Source: Desulfobacterales bacterium (GTDB lineage: Bacteria; Desulfobacterota; Desulfobacteria; Desulfobacterales; JAFDCJ01). From it: a DNA stretch of 7,237 nucleotides. Positions 1 through 5,614 of this stretch are shown one piece after another (position 1 is the first letter of the stretch; each line of letters starts with the position of its first letter). The notes below the pieces were generated by a model. That model was not told where the DNA came from. It was given only the letters and a program-made list of their open reading frames with translations, and searched no databases. The stretch is taken from the NCBI GenBank assembly GCA_029932495.1, contig JAOZPY010000127.1, positions 1-7,237 on the forward strand, written 5' to 3'. The translations under genes and the position numbers were made by a program.

Positions 1-407
1 CCCTGGAAAAAGAAATCCAGCGCCTCAAGGCCAAACTGGCGGCTCAAAGCGCGGATGGCTCCGTCGATGCCGCTGTGGTGGTCAACGGCGTCAGGGTTCT
101 GGCCCGGCGGGTTGCGGTGGATACCACCGTCGCTTTGAGAGACCTGGCCGACCAGTTCAAGGAAAAAATCAAATCGGGAATTGTGGTGCTGGGCAGCAGT
201 GCCGGCGGCAAGGCCATGTTGATCGCCGTGGTCACCAAAGATCTTGCCGGGCGGTACCATGCGGGCCGCATCGTTAAAGAGGTGGCGGCCATGGTGGGCG
301 GCAGCGGCGGTGGCCGCGCCGACATGGCCCAGGCGGGGGGCAATCAGCCGCAAAACCTGGACAGTGCTCTGGAGAAGGTTTATGAGGTTGTCAAGCAGAT
401 GAAATGA
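1..407 (+). CDS. alaS: Alanyl-tRNA synthetase, C-terminal fragment (5' end outside window)
   Basis: AlaS charges tRNA-Ala with alanine in the cytoplasm. Only the last 134 codons are visible; the reading frame is open from base 3 and ends at TGA 405-407. The first ~15 residues (LEKEIQRLKAKLAAQ) look like the end of the coiled coil that precedes the C-Ala/DHHA1 domain. The rest is a DHHA1-type domain. The diagnostic element is SGGGRADMAQAGG near fragment residues 101-113, matching the GGGRPDMAQAGG signature at the end of bacterial AlaS, with Pro replaced by Ala. The protein ends about 20 residues after that motif, as in E. coli AlaS, so the 3' end is intact. A GTG at 75 is an internal Val codon, not a start. 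The gene converges with the unknown - strand gene, with 52 nt between the stops. Identification is secure from family knowledge; the aminoacylation and editing domains cannot be seen here. Confidence 0.95.
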   Translation, partial: LEKEIQRLKAKLAAQSADGSVDAAVVVNGVRVLARRVAVDTTVALRDLADQFKEKIKSGIVVLGSSAGGKAMLIAVVTKDLAGRYHAGRIVKEVAAMVGGSGGGRADMAQAGGNQPQNLDSALEKVYEVVKQMK

Positions 408-428
408 CAGCCATCCGCCTATCACAGC

Positions 429-457
429 CCGGCACAGAAATTTTAATGCCTGTCCGG
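429..457. terminator. Bulged hairpin between convergent genes, possible bidirectional terminator
   Basis: CCGG (429-432) plus ACAG (434-437) pairs with CTGT (450-453) plus CCGG (454-457). This gives an 8-bp stem with one bulged C and a 12-nt AT-rich loop. It lies in the 52-nt gap between the stop of alaS and the stop of the - strand gene, where a shared terminator would be expected. There is no clear T-tract on either side, so intrinsic termination is uncertain. Confidence 0.4.
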
Positions 458-459
458 CG

Positions 460-2778
460 TCACTTCTGTCGGGCCCTGATTTCGCCGGCAGCCAAGTTGA
501 TCCAGCCCATTGTTCGGTGAACCTGGGCGTTGTGACGCGTATCATCTGCCAGATCCAGAAACACCTGCTGGCGATTTTTGATTTCATCAAGCAGGGCAAT
601 GTCTTCTTTTTCACCCACACGGCCCAGACTTCGGATCAGCACTGCCAGGTGCTGTAAAAGGCTCGCTGTATTTTTGGGGCTTTCATTGAGCAGATAGATG
701 CGTGAGGCTGGATTGCCATACACGCTAAGGGCTCCTCGGATTACGGTCACGGCCGTTTTGCCGCCGACCAGGGCCAGCAGAATATGGACTTCTCTTTCCA
801 GCGCCAGCAGAAAGCGAACCGGCAGACCGGCAGCGTCCGGGTCTTCCCGCCCAAAAGCTTCCAGCAGCTTTTTTCGAATGGTGATGATTTTTTCAACGAA
901 CGGCTTTTGCTCACCATCTATTTTCCACACCACATACTTGGCTACCGCCGAATCAAGGCCCTCTTTGACCAGCAGCACCTCCTCGGGTGTGATTTCAATG
1001 TCCATGTTGATTTCTTTATTGTAGGTGCGCAAAAACTGGATCGTCAGCATGAGGGCATTGCGGTCTGGATAACTTATGCTGGCCGGGTCCATGATAAAAT
1101 CGGAAAGCAGGATTTTAATAGCCTGTTTGGGCTGTTGAAGTTCCTTGACCAGCAGCTGCAGAGAGTTTAGCAGGGGCAGGCGGTTGCTGCGGCGCGGCGT
1201 TTCTCGCAAGAATTCCCATAACAGTTCAAATATGCGTTTGGGATATCCGGCAAAATCGCCCACTTTTTTTTCAAACAGGGCCCGCTGAAAATTTTCCTGG
1301 CGGTCAAAACAGCTTTGAAACAGCTTGACGATCTGCTCGGCCTCAACGGGCGGCAGGTCAAAGGTGGCGGCCAGCTCTTGGTAGTCCTGTTCTGAAAACT
1401 GGGCATCCGGGTAAAAGGCCTTGCGCATCTTTTTTCTGGCGGCCGAACGCTGTTTGGAGGCGTCAATTGCCTGCAGCAGGTTTTCATTGCTTCCGGCAAT
1501 GACTTTCTCATGATCGCCGTCCCAGATCTTAATGTCCTCATCATCGATCACCAGGTCGTCAAGGATCTGGCTGGGCAGATGCTCCATTCCATCCTGAATG
1601 CGCGCCAGGACCCCCTCCATCATTTCCTGGCCTTCGGGGCTGTTTTCCATGGAGGTCAACAAATTGGTGAGCAAATGCAGCCGTCCTTCAAGTCCTTCCA
1701 GATCCAGCTGTTTATAATCGTCGCCGAAAATGCTTTTCATCACCCGTACGGCAGTTTCCGGCGAATCTCCATAAGCCTGTTTGACGAATTTAGCTACATT
1801 GGCCTTGAGGGTCATCGGGTCTGCCGCCGCCGGTACGGCTGCCCCGCCACCGCCGGCACCGCTTCCGTGGCCTCCACCGCCGCCACCCGCTGAAGGCTGG
1901 TCTTTTTGCGCTGTCGATGCTTGGTCGCTGTTGATCTCAAGGGGAGGCCGCACCAGCCGACTGCGAAGACTTTTAATGCTGAAAACGGTTTGGTACACGT
2001 TGACATGTCGACCGGCCGTTCGGGTTTGCGGCCGTTTCATCAGCTGGGCAACTTTTTGCACCAGCTCGTTCATGTTTTCCGCGTTCAGGTCATTGAGGGC
2101 GGCCAGCTGGGTCAGGTTGAGATCCGGCAGCCGGTTTTCGTTTAAGATGGGTTGGATGCTATGGGGTTTGCCGTCTTTGACGAATTCGATGGCACTTTCA
2201 TTTTCCACCGCCTGTTTGTAACAGGACATGATACGCAGTACGACGCGCATGCGTTCCAGCGACTGGTCGGAAGCATCCGGGATTTTCAATTTAATGGTCT
2301 TGATTCCCTGGGTGGAAAACACCTCAAAGGCCTTGATCAACCGGCCTTCGAGATGTTTGAGCCGAATTCCCATGCGTTTGATCACTGCGGAGATGGCCGC
2401 GGCATCCACGTTGAGATCCCCGAAGCTGATGACATAGTCAGCTTTTTCCGATACCTTTGTACCTGCCGAACCGCGAAAATCGATGCTCACCGTGCCATCA
2501 TGGCCTGACATTTGATTGAGTTCGTGCAAAACTTTAATAAACTGTTTGAAGGTATCTTTTTCGGCCTTGACCCCTTCCCAGTAATGGGCATCGCGAAAGG
2601 AGGCGTTGAGCAGATAGACCAGGTCGACCAGCAGGATGCGCCAATGGTCCCGCTCTTTGGTTTTCAGTGCGCCCGCAGCAGGGGCATGGCCGCCAGTCGA
2701 AAGTGATGAGGCCGGGGTTGCCGGGGCAGGGTCCACCCCGCCGAGTTGACCAAGCAGTTTGTCGGCTGAATCGTTCAT
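460..2778 (-). CDS. Large two-part helical protein of unknown function (772 aa)
   Basis: I do not recognise this family. The frame is open for 772 codons and the composition is that of a real soluble protein. No signal peptide or membrane segment is visible, so it is probably cytoplasmic. Three parts can be seen. Residues 1-40 are a low-complexity, Ala/Pro-rich leader. Residues ~42-282 are a mixed region with RILLVDLVYLLNASF near 47-61, an Asp/Gly-rich stretch near 98-125, and a predicted helix plus strand around 140-167 (LIKAFEVFSTQGIKTIKLKIP). A Gly-rich linker (298-312) separates this from residues ~325-772, an almost all-helical region with many Leu/Glu/Lys heptad-like stretches, suggesting a helical-repeat or scaffold fold. 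An acidic patch IDDEDIKIWDGDHE lies at 411-424. I see no nucleotide-binding or catalytic motif. The ATG at 2778 is the only early Met, but there is no Shine-Dalgarno sequence, and a consensus promoter sits just upstream, so the transcript would be almost leaderless. A GTG at 2736 (Val15) is a poorer alternative. The gene follows dapB by 76 nt but has its own promoter. Confidence 0.85.
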   Translation of the reverse strand: MNDSADKLLGQLGGVDPAPATPASSLSTGGHAPAAGALKTKERDHWRILLVDLVYLLNASFRDAHYWEGVKAEKDTFKQFIKVLHELNQMSGHDGTVSIDFRGSAGTKVSEKADYVISFGDLNVDAAAISAVIKRMGIRLKHLEGRLIKAFEVFSTQGIKTIKLKIPDASDQSLERMRVVLRIMSCYKQAVENESAIEFVKDGKPHSIQPILNENRLPDLNLTQLAALNDLNAENMNELVQKVAQLMKRPQTRTAGRHVNVYQTVFSIKSLRSRLVRPPLEINSDQASTAQKDQPSAGGGGGGHGSGAGGGGAAVPAAADPMTLKANVAKFVKQAYGDSPETAVRVMKSIFGDDYKQLDLEGLEGRLHLLTNLLTSMENSPEGQEMMEGVLARIQDGMEHLPSQILDDLVIDDEDIKIWDGDHEKVIAGSNENLLQAIDASKQRSAARKKMRKAFYPDAQFSEQDYQELAATFDLPPVEAEQIVKLFQSCFDRQENFQRALFEKKVGDFAGYPKRIFELLWEFLRETPRRSNRLPLLNSLQLLVKELQQPKQAIKILLSDFIMDPASISYPDRNALMLTIQFLRTYNKEINMDIEITPEEVLLVKEGLDSAVAKYVVWKIDGEQKPFVEKIITIRKKLLEAFGREDPDAAGLPVRFLLALEREVHILLALVGGKTAVTVIRGALSVYGNPASRIYLLNESPKNTASLLQHLAVLIRSLGRVGEKEDIALLDEIKNRQQVFLDLADDTRHNAQVHRTMGWINLAAGEIRARQK
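1843..1887 (-). other. Gly-rich interdomain linker in the unknown protein
   Basis: Residues 298-312 of the 772-aa protein are almost all Gly, broken only by His, Ser and Ala, and are followed by an Ala/Pro-rich stretch to about 320. On the + strand this is a run of imperfect CCGCCA/CCGCCG triplets. It separates the two structured halves and is most simply read as a flexible linker. Simple GGN triplet runs of this kind can vary in length between strains. Confidence 0.8.
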
Positions 2779-2789
2779 AATAATATATA

Positions 2790-2818
2790 ATTATAGCCGA
2801 ATTAGGCATGGGTGTCAA
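2790..2818 (-). promoter_or_regulatory. Perfect-consensus sigma-70 promoter for the 772-aa gene
   Basis: On the - strand TTGACA (-35, 2813-2818) and TATAAT (-10, 2790-2795) are separated by exactly 17 nt; both hexamers are perfect matches. The best purine start, A at 2784, would leave about 6 nt before the ATG at 2778. There is therefore no room for a ribosome binding site, and none is seen. Confidence 0.85.
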
Positions 2819-2828
2819 TCAGGACACC
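2811..2828. promoter_or_regulatory. Inverted repeat over the -35 box
   Basis: GGTGTC (2811-2816), 6 nt, GACACC (2823-2828): a perfect 6-bp dyad that covers the TTGACA -35 box at 2813-2818. It could be an operator, or a weak hairpin at the 3' end of the dapB transcript, whose stop is at 2855. There is no T-tract after it, so I prefer not to call it a terminator. Confidence 0.35.
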
Positions 2829-2854
2829 GGAGACGGCAACAGCCTGGATTCGGG

Positions 2855-3685
2855 CTAAACCCCTTTGAGCACATCAATCATGTTGTAAACCCGGGCCGTT
2901 GCTCCGGCGGCGGTTTTTGCAGCCAGAAACTGCAGGGCGTCCAGGGTGCCGGCGGCATAGATTTGCCGCCCATTGACATTGTGGGTGAATTCGAATCGTA
3001 CCGTGCGGTCCGGTGAAATTAATGTGTAGGTATGCCACCCGTGGCCGGCCAGATATTTTTCAGGAACACCCAGCTGGGATTGCTGAATTTCCGGATCCCG
3101 TATCCGGATGATCTCCTGCTCGGCAAAAGTGATCCCCAGTTTTTTAAAATAGCGCACCATGGCCTTTGCCGTCCCGCTGGTATCAGCCTTGCCCTTCTGA
3201 TGACTTTCTTTAATTTCAAGAGAATATCCCTTGAAGAGCCCCGGAAAGTTGTCGGCGGCAAATTCCATCATGGCCTGAAAACCAACAATTTGCTTGGCCA
3301 TGTTCGGTGCAATGACAGCAGCAATGGAAGATGCGCGCACGGTCTGTTCCAACTGTCCGCGATCCCCGCCGGTGGTGCCCATGACAAATGGAAGGCTTAA
3401 ACTGCAGTAAAAAGCGGCATTGGCATTGACCGCTGATGGGTGGGTGTAATCTACACTTAAAAATTGTCCTTCAGTTTGCTTGATTTGCGCCATGCGACTT
3501 TCACGCTTGTCCGGTCCGATGAGTTCCAGCACGGTGGCTTCAACTGTACAGTTAGGTGCCTCAATTTCAGGCCCGGTCAGTGAATAGGGCAGCAGGCTGA
3601 AGCGCGCATCTTTGAGCACCTGCTGTGCGACTGTCCGGGCCATGTTGCCGGGAAGTCCGTTAACCATGACTTTTACTGTATCCAT
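2855..3685 (-). CDS. dapB: 4-hydroxy-tetrahydrodipicolinate reductase, plant-type
   Basis: DapB reduces the cyclic DapA product with NAD(P)H in the diaminopimelate/lysine pathway, supplying meso-DAP for peptidoglycan and lysine for protein. Visible motifs: an N-terminal dinucleotide-binding strand and loop VMVNGLPGNM (residues 6-15), VDYTHPSAV (78-86), the FVMGTTGGD cofactor loop (100-108), IAPNMAKQ (125-132), the active-site segment ESHQKGKADTSGTAKA (160-175), and FEFTHNVNGRQIYAAGT (231-247). These match the plant (Arabidopsis DHDPR) branch better than E. coli DapB. In E. coli the active-site motif has two His before the Lys; here the second is Gln (H162, Q163), as I recall it in plants, while the Lys (K166) and SGTA are kept. 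The length of 276 aa is normal for the family. The ATG at 3685 is preceded by AAGGGGGG about 10 nt upstream. The gene has its own promoter and lies 150 nt after the MurU-AmgK gene. The stop is TAG at 2855-2857. Confidence 0.95.
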   Translation of the reverse strand: MDTVKVMVNGLPGNMARTVAQQVLKDARFSLLPYSLTGPEIEAPNCTVEATVLELIGPDKRESRMAQIKQTEGQFLSVDYTHPSAVNANAAFYCSLSLPFVMGTTGGDRGQLEQTVRASSIAAVIAPNMAKQIVGFQAMMEFAADNFPGLFKGYSLEIKESHQKGKADTSGTAKAMVRYFKKLGITFAEQEIIRIRDPEIQQSQLGVPEKYLAGHGWHTYTLISPDRTVRFEFTHNVNGRQIYAAGTLDALQFLAAKTAAGATARVYNMIDVLKGV

Positions 3686-3695
3686 TTTTTTTAAT

Positions 3696-3703
3696 CCCCC
3701 CTT
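3696..3703 (-). promoter_or_regulatory. Ribosome binding site of dapB
   Basis: AAGGGGGG on the - strand, with about 10 nt to the ATG at 3685. It is a strong purine-rich Shine-Dalgarno-like sequence and fixes the dapB start. It contrasts with the next gene downstream, which has none. Confidence 0.75.
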
Positions 3704-3712
3704 GTTTTAAAT

Positions 3713-3741
3713 ATTATATATGCACCTATGATCGGTTTAAG
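3713..3741 (-). promoter_or_regulatory. Probable dapB promoter
   Basis: A perfect -10 TATAAT lies on the - strand at 3713-3718. At 17-nt spacing the -35 position (3736-3741) reads CTTAAA, a weak match to TTGACA. A start near 3706 would give a leader of about 20 nt containing the AAGGGGGG ribosome binding site. The weak -35 box inside a dyad suggests this promoter could need an activator or be repressed. Confidence 0.6.
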
Positions 3742-3756
3742 GTCTAGGATAAACCG
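3733..3756. promoter_or_regulatory. 7-bp inverted repeat over the dapB -35 region
   Basis: CGGTTTA (3733-3739), 10 nt, TAAACCG (3750-3756): a perfect dyad spanning the -35 position of the dapB promoter. The size and spacing fit a dimeric regulator's operator. It also overlaps the neighbouring GC hairpin by 3 nt, so the two could not fold together in a read-through transcript. Confidence 0.45.
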
Positions 3757-3766
3757 CCTTTGGCGG
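3754..3766 (-). terminator. Short GC hairpin, weak terminator of the upstream gene
   Basis: CCGCC, AAA, GGCGG on the - strand, followed by TTTAT. The 5-bp all-GC stem and short T-run lie after the stop of the MurU-AmgK gene and before the dapB promoter, where a terminator would separate the two units. The stem is short and the T-run is broken, so termination may be partial. Confidence 0.4.
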
Positions 3767-3771
3767 GCCAT

Positions 3772-3888
3772 AAGGCTTTGAGGCTGGAACGCTATGAGGC
3801 TAGAAAGTTGGAAGGCTTTTTAAGGGTTTCAATCCTTACTTAAGCTTCCCAGCCTCATAGCCTCCCAGCTTTCTATCCTTCAAGCCTC
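3772..3888. repeat. Inverted pair of six-unit octamer arrays
   Basis: Two 48-nt arrays of degenerate 8-nt units with consensus (G/A)A(G/A)GCTNN face each other. The + strand arm (3772-3819) reads AAGGCTTT, GAGGCTGG, AACGCTAT, GAGGCTAG, AAAGTTGG, AAGGCTTT. The - strand arm (3888 down to 3841) reads GAGGCTTG, AAGGATAG, AAAGCTGG, GAGGCTAT, GAGGCTGG, GAAGCTTA. A 21-nt spacer (3820-3840) holds the stop codon of the MurU-AmgK gene. The arms are imperfectly complementary (best block 17 of 19), so RNA across the region would fold into a long hairpin. The - strand arm is translated as the C-terminal tail of that protein. I infer a dispersed intergenic repeat that inserted or expanded here; I cannot check other copies. 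Confidence 0.8.
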
Positions 3889-5599
3889 CTCTATCGTTCC
3901 CTTTTTGCAGATGAGTATAGGCCTTTTGCACAACGGCGGTTAACGCCGGAAATTCGTCCGGCTGCCCTGCGCAAAGATTGCGCTTTAATGAGGATACGGC
4001 TGCCGGGATGTAAGCTTCAAAATAATGTTTGCCTTTGATTTTACTCAGGTACGCGAAAGCTCCCAGAATCTGCAGGTTTCGAGTGAGTGTGCAGTAGTGA
4101 TAGCTGCTAAGGAATTTATCGTGTTGGACCGCCGTTTCGGCCGACAGTTTCCCAAGACAATAATCCAACAATTGCTCTTGAACGGGGGCAGGCAGGTCAA
4201 CGTAGGGATCTATGAGCAAAGAGGCTAGATCATACTGGAGCGGGCCCAGACGTCCTGCCTGAAAATCGATGAAGTAAATTCGGCGGTTTTTGACCATGAT
4301 GTTACGCGACTGCATGTCGCGGTGCATGAAACCGATAACAGCATGCTTCAGCGCACCCTGGGCCAGGTGGACAAATTCCTTTTCGAGATTTTCAAAGCGG
4401 GTGTCAAAACCGAGGTAAGCAGTCAAAAACGCCTCCACAAAATAGCGGCATTCTTTTTCCAGAATCAGCGACTGGTCATATTGTGAGCCCTGGTAAGCCC
4501 AGTGGTGGTTGAAGCCGGCAGCCCCTTTTTGCGACAGCACCAGCAGCTGATCGATAACCTGCCGGTAAAGGCTGAGGACCTCACCGGGTTGGTCTGTGGC
4601 CTGAACTGTCTGCTGCAGGTTGACATCGCCAAGGTCCTCCAGAAATACCATCCCGCAAAAAGGTTCCTGGTAATAAATTTTAGGCACAGCCACCCCCTGA
4701 CGCGCCAGGTGGTGACCGATTTGCACAAAGGCGTCGACTTCCTGGGTGCCGCATGCCTGCCGGATGCCGTGATCTACCATGATAAGAGAGTATCCGGCTG
4801 TTTGCACCCGGAACCACTGACGCTCGGAGCCGTCGCCTTTAAGTTCTTTCCAATGTAGGGGCCGATCCGACGGTTTGGCACAGCAGCGGGAAAAGGCTTC
4901 AGGCAATGCTTTGTCCAGTACGGCCCTGCGATAACGCTCCGGGGTTCCGAGATCGTTCCAGTGGCCCCTCGGTATAATAAAAGATTGAATCTGTTTTCCG
5001 TCCACCATCAACTGCGTAAATGCCTCAATGCTGCTGTACGGTCGGCCCGGCGGAATGTAGTCCAATAATTCGGGCTCCAGAACCTGGATGCCGGTAAAGG
5101 TCAGCCGCCGATCCGGGGGCCGGGGGTGGCCGGCGATCGGATTGTAAAAGGCCAGGACTTTTCCTGCCGGATCGACAGCCACGGTGTTGAATGCGGGATC
5201 GTCGCACAGCACCAGGGTGGCAGCTGGATGATTCCGGCAATGGGCAGTGTAAACGGCCTTTAAATCAATATCAAAAACGATGTCGGCATTGATGACCATG
5301 AAAGGCCGTGCATCCCAGAAATCCGCCACGTTGCGGATGGCCCCCCCGGTGCCCAGGATTTGCGGTTCATAGCGGGTGTAAACCGGCAGGGGAAATTTTT
5401 TTGCAGCCACAAAGGCCTCGATTTTATGGTGCAGGTGATGGGTGTTGATCATAACCGCCGTGCAGCCGGCATCTGCCAGGTGCGAAATGATCTTTTCCAG
5501 CAACGGGCGGCCTGCAACAGGAAACAGGGCTTTGGGGGTATGCTCGGTATAAGGCTGCATCCGGGTGCCAAAACCCGCGGCCAGGATCAATGCTTTCAT
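3836..5599 (-). CDS. MurU-like nucleotidyltransferase fused to AmgK-like sugar kinase
   Basis: Two enzymes in one chain of 587 aa. Residues 1-~230 are a sugar-1-phosphate nucleotidyltransferase: LAAGFGTRMQP (6-16) with K23 of TPKAL, LGTGGAIRN (82-90), NAD with D106 as probable metal ligand, and HWNDLGTPERY (213-223) with D216. Residues ~245-565 are an aminoglycoside-phosphotransferase-fold kinase (COG3178 type): a nucleotide-loop-like GDGSERQWFRV (255-265), the catalytic loop HRDMQSRN (H426, D428, N433), the metal-binding DFQ (445-447) and YDLASLL (456-462). In Pseudomonas putida AmgK phosphorylates the anomeric carbon of MurNAc/GlcNAc, and MurU makes UDP-MurNAc from the product, bypassing de novo synthesis and fosfomycin; there they are separate neighbouring genes. 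Family match is clear, but the exact sugar is inferred; a LicC-LicA-like phosphocholine role is a less likely alternative. The ATG at 5599 begins the standard MKALILAAG strand, 15 nt after the plsB stop, without a strong ribosome binding site, so translation may be coupled. The last ~17 residues are encoded by an octamer repeat and look non-native. Confidence 0.9.
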   Translation of the reverse strand: MKALILAAGFGTRMQPYTEHTPKALFPVAGRPLLEKIISHLADAGCTAVMINTHHLHHKIEAFVAAKKFPLPVYTRYEPQILGTGGAIRNVADFWDARPFMVINADIVFDIDLKAVYTAHCRNHPAATLVLCDDPAFNTVAVDPAGKVLAFYNPIAGHPRPPDRRLTFTGIQVLEPELLDYIPPGRPYSSIEAFTQLMVDGKQIQSFIIPRGHWNDLGTPERYRRAVLDKALPEAFSRCCAKPSDRPLHWKELKGDGSERQWFRVQTAGYSLIMVDHGIRQACGTQEVDAFVQIGHHLARQGVAVPKIYYQEPFCGMVFLEDLGDVNLQQTVQATDQPGEVLSLYRQVIDQLLVLSQKGAAGFNHHWAYQGSQYDQSLILEKECRYFVEAFLTAYLGFDTRFENLEKEFVHLAQGALKHAVIGFMHRDMQSRNIMVKNRRIYFIDFQAGRLGPLQYDLASLLIDPYVDLPAPVQEQLLDYCLGKLSAETAVQHDKFLSSYHYCTLTRNLQILGAFAYLSKIKGKHYFEAYIPAAVSSLKRNLCAGQPDEFPALTAVVQKAYTHLQKGNDRGGLKDRKLGGYEAGKLK

Positions 5600-5614
5600 A
5601 ATTTCGGTACCAAC

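Noticed and set aside
44..343. A 99-codon open frame on the - strand.
   Set aside because: It is antisense to the certain AlaS C-terminal domain and has Thr/Ala/Pro-rich shadow composition.
1843..1887. Run of CCGCC-like triplets as a regulatory or mobile repeat.
   Set aside because: It is in frame, encodes a Gly linker, and needs no further explanation.
1781..2221. A 146-codon + strand open frame with a Pro-rich start.
   Set aside because: It is the reverse-strand shadow of the Gly-rich linker and flanking sequence in the unknown gene.
3197..3205. Gln in place of the second active-site His in DapB as a sign of an inactive enzyme.
   Set aside because: Plant-type DapB normally has Gln here, and the Lys and SGTA motif are intact.
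3825..3836. GGGTTTCAATCC resembles the conserved end of some CRISPR repeats (ATTGAAAC on the - strand).
   Set aside because: It occurs once, with no regularly spaced copies or spacers nearby, and it is the spacer of the octamer element.
3836..5599. LicC-LicA-type phosphocholine fusion as the primary call for the two-domain protein.
   Set aside because: The kinase catalytic and DFQ/YDLASLL segments fit the AmgK (COG3178) type better and the context is peptidoglycan and lipid synthesis; kept as an alternative.
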